Assembly: GCA_016647705.1 (NCBI GenBank) | Contig: CM028326.1 | Coordinates: 868,001-932,000, forward strand | DNA: 64,000 nucleotides | From: Eucommia ulmoides | Taxonomy: Eukaryota; Streptophyta; Magnoliopsida; Garryales; Eucommiaceae | Reading direction: 5' to 3' | Shown: in pieces, positions 57,856 through 64,000 of the stretch | How positions within the stretch are numbered: the stretch's first letter is position 1 | Layout of the letters: every line of letters begins with the position of its first letter | Made by a program: the position numbers and the translations under genes | Notes under the pieces: generated by a model | Told to the model about the DNA's origin: nothing | Database searches by the model: none | The model's input: only the letters and a program-made list of their open reading frames with translations

Positions 57856-59793
57856 ATGGAAAGGCAGAGAGGAGTGGCATGTCGAGAGAACGAAGAGCTC
57901 GCGGCATTCATCTGGCGCAAGAGGCAAGAAATGGCTGATCGCCCAAAAGGTATTTCTGAGAATCTCGACATGACACTTTACAAGGCTTACTCTAGTATTT
58001 GCGATTCCAAAACGCCGATTACGGATCTCAGGGGCCTTGCTCAAATCAAGGGAGTGGGGAAATGGATTTTAAGGCTCACCCGGGATTTTTTCCGGACTGA
58101 TTCCGGTGCATCTGAAAATGAGCAGTTTCCAGAAAATAAGAACACCAGACGCTACATGCCACAAAAGAATTCTGTTGCTTATGCGTTGTTGATTACTCTT
58201 TACAGGGGAACTCAAAGTGTGAGTGATTTTATGCGTAAGCAAGAATTGATCGAAGCTGCTGAAGCAAGTGGGCTTTCTCGTGCCTCCATTGCGCTGGAAA
58301 AAGGCGGACGGAAACCTGGACAGTTTGGAAGCTCACCAAAGGATTGGTATACTGGGTGGAGCTGCATGAAGACTTTAGTAAACAAAGGATTGGTTGTGAA
58401 GTCAAGCTGCCCTGCAAAATACATGCTGACTGAAGAGGGCAAGGAAGCAGCTCGTCAATGCCTTTCAAGATCTGGGTTGGTTGATTCAACTCAGAATTTG
58501 GATGGATTTTCAAATTCAACATCTGGGTTGGTTGATTCAACTCAGAATTTTGATAGACTTTCAAATTCAAGCTCTGGGTTGGTTGATTTAACTCAGAATT
58601 TGGTCACCATTGATGAATTTTCAAATTCAAGATCTGGGCTGGTTGATTTAACTGAGAATTTGGATAGATTTTCAAATTCAGACAGGCTGCAGCCTGTCTG
58701 TTCAAGCAGACAGAAGAAGAAGAACCCAATTGATGAACATGTTTCATCAACCTTATTTTCAAATTTAGACAGGCCGCCTCCTGTCTGTTCAAGCGGACAG
58801 AAGAAGAAGAAAGCAATTGATGAACGTGTTTCATCAACCTTGAAAGCTTGCTCGTCGACAGACTATCCTGTCAGCAAGAATAAACCAATTGATGAACATG
58901 TTTCATCAACCTTGAAAGCTTGCTCATCCACAGACTATCCTGTCAGCAAGAAATTTGGAGAAGAAGCTAAGTCAAATGTGTTAGCAATGCCACCATTGAG
59001 ATTCGGAGAACGATTTGAGGATGCATATGAGGTGGTCATGATATTGGATAACCGGGAGCATTTTGCGACTCGTGGGTCAAGAGGTGCAAAAATCATTGAA
59101 AATATTTGCAGTCGATTCAAAATTCTTGTCGAGGTTAGGCGCTTGCCTGTTGGAGACGTCATCTGGATCGCTCGTCATAAACATAATGGCAAAGAATATG
59201 TTCTTGATTTCATCGTGGAGAGGAAGAAAGTCGATGATTTACGAAGTTCAATCAGGGATAATCGCTATAGAGATCAAAAACTGCGGCTTTTGAGATGTGG
59301 GCTCAAGAAGATGATGTATCTGGTTGAAGGCGATCCAAATTCTTCAGAAGCTGCTGAATCCATAAAAACAGCTTGTTTCACAACCGAAATCTTGGAAGGA
59401 TTTGATGTTCAAAGAACAAGCGGCTTGAATGATACGATGAACAAATATGGGTTTCTCACACAATCAATAACGGAGTACTATAAATCTGGGGATGTTGATG
59501 ATGACAAAGGCAATTGTCCTTCTTTTAACGAGTTTATAAGGAGATGCCAGGATTCGGACAAGATGACAGTGAGCGATGTATTTGCCGTCCAACTCATGCA
59601 GGTTTCGCAGGTGACAGAGGAGGTCTCCATTGCTGTTATGGACTTATACCCCACCCTGTTCTCTCTTGCTCATGCCTACTCTCGTCTTGATGGGAACATC
59701 GCCGCGCAGGAGGAGTTGCTCTGGCGGCAGAGCAACAATGTGGTAAGCGCGACCGCTAGTAGAAATATCTTCCGTTTGATTTGGGCCAATTGA
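57856..59793 (+). CDS. MUS81: MUS81 structure-specific endonuclease, intronless
   Basis: Nuclear catalytic subunit that, with an EME1 partner, cleaves branched DNA (3' flaps, replication forks, nicked Holliday junctions) in repair and meiotic crossover formation. 645 aa in one open frame. N-terminal helix-hairpin-helix about 1-80 (LAQIKGVGKW); winged helix about 105-200; repetitive linker 206-366. ERCC4-type nuclease about 390-530 keeps LDNRE (D398), GDVIW (433-437) and the E-R-K signature (VERKKVDDL, E455). C-terminal (HhH)2 about 565-640 ends with NIFRLIWAN. The ATG at 57856 gives MERQRGVACRENEELAAF, which aligns with plant MUS81 N-termini; the upstream in-frame codon is only a TTG. Plant MUS81 genes normally have many introns, so this is a retrocopy or has lost all introns. 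No stop or frameshift is visible and all catalytic residues are kept. Confidence 0.92.
   Translation: MERQRGVACRENEELAAFIWRKRQEMADRPKGISENLDMTLYKAYSSICDSKTPITDLRGLAQIKGVGKWILRLTRDFFRTDSGASENEQFPENKNTRRYMPQKNSVAYALLITLYRGTQSVSDFMRKQELIEAAEASGLSRASIALEKGGRKPGQFGSSPKDWYTGWSCMKTLVNKGLVVKSSCPAKYMLTEEGKEAARQCLSRSGLVDSTQNLDGFSNSTSGLVDSTQNFDRLSNSSSGLVDLTQNLVTIDEFSNSRSGLVDLTENLDRFSNSDRLQPVCSSRQKKKNPIDEHVSSTLFSNLDRPPPVCSSGQKKKKAIDERVSSTLKACSSTDYPVSKNKPIDEHVSSTLKACSSTDYPVSKKFGEEAKSNVLAMPPLRFGERFEDAYEVVMILDNREHFATRGSRGAKIIENICSRFKILVEVRRLPVGDVIWIARHKHNGKEYVLDFIVERKKVDDLRSSIRDNRYRDQKLRLLRCGLKKMMYLVEGDPNSSEAAESIKTACFTTEILEGFDVQRTSGLNDTMNKYGFLTQSITEYYKSGDVDDDKGNCPSFNEFIRRCQDSDKMTVSDVFAVQLMQVSQVTEEVSIAVMDLYPTLFSLAHAYSRLDGNIAAQEELLWRQSNNVVSATASRNIFRLIWAN
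58471..58953 (+). repeat. In-frame tandem repeats in the MUS81 linker
   Basis: Three repeat types run head to tail: four copies of an ~17-residue unit beginning SGLVDSTQN; two of a ~25-residue unit with R-x-P/Q-PVCSS-QKKK-x-IDEHVSSTL; and two of ACSSTDYPVSK followed by IDEHVSSTL. All keep the reading frame. Confidence 0.85.
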
Positions 59794-59850
59794 TTTTATG
59801 TTGTCCTACTTATATGGTGAATTGTTTGATATTTTTCAACTTTGGATAGT

Positions 59851-59865
59851 AAAAAAAAAAAAAAA
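59851..59865 (+). other. A15 tract 57 bp after the MUS81 stop
   Basis: An uninterrupted run of 15 A, where a poly(A) tail of a processed copy would lie. No AATAAA precedes it and no clear target duplication was found, so it may be coincidental. Confidence 0.4.
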
Positions 59866-59896
59866 GTCAAATTTAGAAATTAAAAGAATTGGATGA

Positions 59897-59972
59897 CAAC
59901 ATCCTTATTCAGCATGAAAAGAATGATATATATATATATTATATATGCACCATCTACTTGTATGTATATATT
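59897..59972 (+). promoter_or_regulatory. OMT6 promoter module
   Basis: CAACATCCTTATT then CAGCATGAAAAGAAT (59910-59924), TATATA runs and CACCATCTACTTGTATGTATA, matching the OMT1 and OMT3 modules in order, before the truncated OMT6. Confidence 0.5.
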
Positions 59973-60007
59973 GAGTATTTGACTTGAGAAGCTCTTCAAT
60001 TCTAGCA

Positions 60008-60382
60008 ATGGCCAATGCCAGTGATCAAGAGCTTCTCAAAGCGCAAGCTCATGTTTGGAACCAAATCATCAACTACATCAACTCTTCCTCACTCAAGTGC
60101 GCAGTTCAACTGGGCATACCAGAGATCATCCACCGCCACGGCAAACCCATGTCTTTGTCTGACCTAACCGCCGCCCTCCCCATTAACCCCTCCAAAGCCC
60201 CGTTTGTCTATCGCATCATGCATATCCTAGTCCACTGCAGCTTCTTTCTTCAACAAAATGACGACCAAACAGAACCAGAGTTTTCCCTCACACTCGCTTC
60301 GAGCCTCCTCCTAAAGGACGGGCCTTTCAGCACAAGACCACCAGTTTCTCCCTTTGTGGCTATCGAACCAAATTTGTTGTAA
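60008..60382 (+). pseudogene. OMT6: 3'-truncated O-methyltransferase
   Basis: The ATG at 60008 gives MANASDQELLKAQ and an open frame closely matching OMT4 for about 111 residues, through LLLKDGPFSTRP. Homology stops at about 60341. Thirteen unrelated residues follow before the stop at 60380-60382. The SAM-binding and catalytic domain is missing and not found downstream. A TRIM LTR fragment begins 60 bp after the breakpoint. It also has Cys for Gly in the otherwise constant VHSGFF motif (VHCSFF). It could yield only a dimerisation-domain peptide. Confidence 0.88.
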
Positions 60383-60400
60383 CTTGAGCTCTAATTTCAG

Positions 60401-60520
60401 TGTAGGGTGATCTTTGGCCTCTTTCAATCCCAAAAACTAGTTCAAGAGGTGAGATTTTTTCTCCTCACACTTATAACCTGATTACCAGTCCCTTCCACAT
60501 CCGATGTTGAATAAATAAAT
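60401..60520 (-). mobile_element. TRIM LTR fragment
   Basis: Reverse complement of the LTR of the 2839-3169 TRIM (TGTAGGGTGATCTTTGG at the left; 'ccttccacatccgatgtt' at the right). No second LTR or target duplication. 60521-60927 is AT-rich with no gene. Confidence 0.6.
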
Positions 60521-60927
60521 AGTCTACATATGAAGAGTTATTCTACTTGATATCACCGACAACAAATATTCATATTACATTAGAAAAAAACTTGGTCGCC
60601 ACGATCATCACCAAAATCATTGTTGCCGACAACTTCCGTTGTCACAGTAGATATTTACCATCATAGCAAAATTAAAAATAAAAATTAAACTTAATCATGG
60701 TAGAAACTTACAGTAAATTACATAATAAATATCTGATTCAAATTAAATATTAAATTTTTAAACAAATTAAAAAATACAACAAAAATAAATTTCATATTGA
60801 AGAAAAAGCACATCAAATCACACTAAACATTGGTACAAATTAAATAGCAAACAATGTTTTGAATAACTTGACAAACACAATAATAATCGACTTCAAAATT
60901 GGTACTAATTAAATGACAATTTTTTTT

Positions 60928-61650
60928 GAAAAATTATATTTTAAACCTTCTAAGTATTGATATTTTTCTAAATAGTCCCTCTCCGTTTAAGTGTTTTATT
61001 TTAAATCCTCTAACTATAAGCACATTTTTATTTGGTCCTTCCGTCAAAAATTTCATCCTAACTAATAGGATTTTGAAGGTAAAACCGTCATTTTACATTT
61101 TTTTATTTTTCTTTTTTCATTTTCTTTTATTATTTAACCCATCTCTCTCTCTCCCGCTCAAGACTCTCTCTCGCTTCCTCCTTTCCCCTCTCTCTCTCTA
61201 TTCCTCCCTCTCCCCGCCGGTCGGAACCACCACCTGTTATGGGGGGTGGCACCCCCGAAACAGGAGTGGTTCACCCCCTGTTTCGAGGTGAACCACTCCT
61301 GTTTCGGGGCACCTTGTTTCAGGGGTATTTTCACCCCCTGTTTGGGTCAGCGGGGAGAGAGAGAAGAGGAGGGAAAGAGGAATAGAAAGAGAGAGAGGGA
61401 AGGAGGGAGGGAGGAGGAAGAAAGAGAGAGATAGTTGAGCGGAAGAGAGAGAGAAATGTAGGAAAAAATTATTTTAAAAAACGTAAAATGACGGTTTTGC
61501 CCTTCTATTCTATTAGTTTTAATAGATTTTTTCATGGAAGAATCGAATTAAAACATGTTGATACCTACAGAGTTTAAAATAAAACGCTCAAATAGAGAGG
61601 GACCATTTAGAAAAATATCAATACCTAGAGAGTTTAAAATATAATTTTTC
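60928..61650. mobile_element. Foldback element with long inverted repeats
   Basis: GAAAAATTATATTTTAAAC and its complement bound 723 bp whose arms match over roughly 180 bp per side. The centre has smaller GC-rich hairpins around 'ggtggcacccc' and 'gtttcg' (61240-61345) and purine-rich runs. CAATTT flanks both sides. Possibly a Mutator-like MITE. Confidence 0.65.
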
Positions 61651-63133
61651 CAATTTATAATTGCAAAAAATTTAACAAATCAAACAACAAAATATTACAT
61701 CATCAAGTATTCAAACACAATAGTAAATATTAAATAAGCAGTACAAAAACAACAAAAAATTTTATTAACCCAACAATAATATTTAACAAACCATGAAAAA
61801 AAAAATCCTAGAATTTTTTATCTGTAAATAAATATATATATATATATATTGAGGGGGGGGGAGATCTGGCTAAATCGGAACTAGATATGACGGGATCTAG
61901 TTTCAATCTGGCCATATCTGCTGAATCCCGTTCGGCCACCACCATATTCGGCTAATTTGGAGGTGGCGACGGTCTTAGTTGTACAGAGAGAGAGAGAGGT
62001 CTGGCCACAATAGCTGGATCTGATGGTCACCACCAGAATAGCACTGAAAACACACACACGCACACATAGAGAGAAAGAGAGATAGATATGCGGGTGGGTA
62101 TACATGAATGATCTCTGTTTCATTGTTTTTAAAATGAGACGTCAATCATTTTTTTTATACATGAACTACTTGTAAAATTAGGGTATATATCTTCCGCGAA
62201 GCACCCAATCATAACTATCATCTTTGTTTGAATATTGAAGATAATATTTGTTGACTAGGATGTTTGTTAGTTGTGGAAATTGGTTTTTCTTTTTCTTTTT
62301 TTTTTTTAACATTGTTCAATAGGGAAAAGTATTAAATTCTGCACATATTTTAGGGATATTTTGGTCATTGAATATTTTTTGGCCCTTTAAAATTTGAGAT
62401 TAAACAGTTCAAAAAGTCAAGTCGATGAAATTAGTCGATTTTATCGCAAACAATTGGTATTACTTGGTAATTTAATTCTTAATATAGGTCTGATCAGTAA
62501 TTTTTTCAAAAAAAAAAAAAAAGATTTAGACATATAACTACGTGAATTAAGGTTATTTATTTAAAAAAAATATTTTTAGGGAATAACAATTTTAAATAAT
62601 AAGTTTTCTTAATATTTTTTTTTATAAATAGTGTTTTATCTCAACGTTTCAAGTCGATGTATGTATATAGACGATGTATGTATCTTAATAGTCCGTTCTT
62701 CAATTATTCTAACAATTTAAGTGAAGCTCCACAACTTCCATTATTTTGTTGCAGACTACGGTGGCCGGTGAGCTGTCCCTGTGAAAAAAGTTGAAATCTC
62801 TCCCATTCCCCCTAAAAAAAATTGAAAAATCAGACACCTCTCATTTGCAAACTTTTTTGGAAACGTAGCTGGAAGGCTATCATAATCTCCATGAAAAAGA
62901 TTCAGACAAAGATATTCCTATTTTAATTGGAAAAGATCATCATGTTCACCATTCAGCGTACATGCATACCCACTTGGCCACCTCTACACAGACTGTAGAT
63001 CATTTTTTTAGATGCATCAAGAATTGAATTCTAAACTTTATACAAGAGAGGTAAACTAGATAGTAATGATTAATGTCACCATAGTTCAAATATAAGCAGA
63101 CATTGCCTTTGAAGACAACACCACAATCTAGCA
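61651..63133. other. Spacer upstream of OMT7
   Basis: AT-rich with (TA)n and a G8 run near 61830-61860 and (GA)n runs near 61985-62090. The OMT1/3/6 promoter core is absent before OMT7. No gene recognised. Confidence 0.35.
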
Positions 63134-63907
63134 ATGGCCAATACTGATACCGCCACTGATCAAGAGCTTCTCAAAGCACAAGCTCACGTTTGGAACCAAG
63201 TCTTGAACTTCATAAACTCCGGCACCTTAAAATGCGCAGTTCAACTGGGTATACCAGACATCATCCATCGCCATGGCAAACCCATGTGTCTCTCCGAGCT
63301 GGCCGCCGCTCTACCCGTCAACCCCTCCAAAGCCCCATCCCTCCACCGCCTCATGCAAGCCCTTGTCCACTCCGGCTTCTTTATTCAACAAAACAATGAA
63401 CAGCTAGAACCGGAGTACTCCCTCACACTCGCTTCAAGACTCCTCCTAAAAGACGGGAATTTGCCTTTCCACTTGAGGCCATTCTTGCTCATCCATTCCG
63501 ACCCGATTCTGAGAAAGCTGTGGGATTTCTTGAGCCAGTGGTTTCGAAACGATGATCCAACGGTGTTCGACACCGCCCACGGGATGCCCTTCTGGGACTA
63601 TTGCTCTAACAAGGAGTCTAGATTTGGTGATCTTTTCAACGAGACCATGGCGAGTGACTCCCAGTTGATGAAAAAGGTGCTTATTGATGAGTGTCGGGGT
63701 GTTTTTGAGGGGTTGGACTCGCTGGTCGACGTTGGGGGTGGCTCCGGAACGGTGGCTCGGGCCATCGCCGAGACATTCCCCGGCATGAAGTGCACGGTGC
63801 TCGAACTCCCTCATGTGGTTGCCGGCTTGGAGGGAACTGAGAATTTGGAGTTTGTTGGAGGGGATATGTTTAAGGCTGTACCCTCTGCTAATGCCGTTTT
63901 TCTAAAG
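63134..63907 (+). CDS. OMT7: O-methyltransferase, exon 1 (continues past the window)
   Basis: 258 codons from the ATG at 63134 to the donor AAG|GTACAT at 63908, the same phase-0 junction as its paralogs. The N-terminus MANTDTATDQELLKAQ is identical to OMT4. Motif I is LVDVGGGSG (Ser for Thr), and LELPHVV replaces the usual LDLPHVV, so the acidic residue expected to bind SAM ribose is shifted to Glu. GGDMF is intact. Exon 2 with the catalytic His is expected to the right but lies outside the last 57 bp shown. No defect is visible. Confidence 0.85.
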
Positions 63908-64000
63908 GTACATAAATGTTAAAAAAGAGGCACTATTTTTTAATTTAATTTTTCAAATGAAACATGCTTAAATCAAGATATTGTTAGTATCATCTGCCCC

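Noticed and set aside
59848..59900. Target duplication of a MUS81 retrocopy
   Set aside because: GTCAAATTTAG after the A15 run has only weak look-alikes upstream (57366, 57464); not convincing.

Overview
This is nuclear DNA of a flowering plant, almost certainly a eudicot. The genes have short GT-AG introns. The intergenic space is very AT-rich and packed with plant-type retrotransposons (Ty1/copia, Tat-type Ty3/gypsy, TRIMs), MITEs, Helitron ends and LINE 3' ends. I could not place the species. I saw no tRNA or rRNA genes and no CRISPR array.

The backbone is a head-to-tail tandem array of seven related class II (Methyltransf_2) O-methyltransferase genes, all on the + strand. Four look complete: OMT1 523-1684, OMT2 3722-5753, OMT3 10307-11464 and OMT4 25997-27428. 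OMT5 (45909-46567) and OMT6 (60008-60382) are broken relics. OMT7 (63134-63907) has an intact first exon and runs off the right edge. All intact copies share one phase-0 intron just before the catalytic W-I/V-L-H-D-W motif. They look like the stilbene/flavonoid/isoflavone OMT group of specialised metabolism; the substrate cannot be read from sequence. OMT2 has an extra intron that is, to the base, a solo LTR plus its 5-bp target duplication.

Two other gene families sit inside the array. One is a duplicated pair of secreted defensin-like (CS-alpha-beta, DEFL) peptides at 44429-44914 and 55176-55680; the left copy has lost one of the eight framework cysteines. The other is an intronless, full-length MUS81 structure-specific endonuclease gene at 57856-59793, with an internally repeated linker.

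Layout: 0.5-11.5 kb holds OMT1-3 with TRIMs, a MITE and three solo LTRs. At 12.6-18.5 kb an apparently intact, very young copia element is nested inside a TRIM. 18.5-26 kb is decayed repeats and MITEs leading to OMT4. 28.1-42.6 kb is one 14.4-kb Tat-lineage Ty3/gypsy element on the - strand, with 2.3-kb LTRs, satellite-like tandem repeats in its 3' UTR and a predicted gag-pro/pol intron. 43.6-55.7 kb carries the DEFL pair, pseudo-OMT5, hAT MITEs and a Helitron-rich stretch. 55.9-64 kb carries MITEs, MUS81, truncated OMT6 and OMT7.

The array appears to have grown by tandem duplication of gene units that include promoter and 3' UTR. It was then spread out, truncated and in one case re-spliced by transposable elements. 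Nothing suggests the OMT, DEFL and MUS81 genes act in one pathway.
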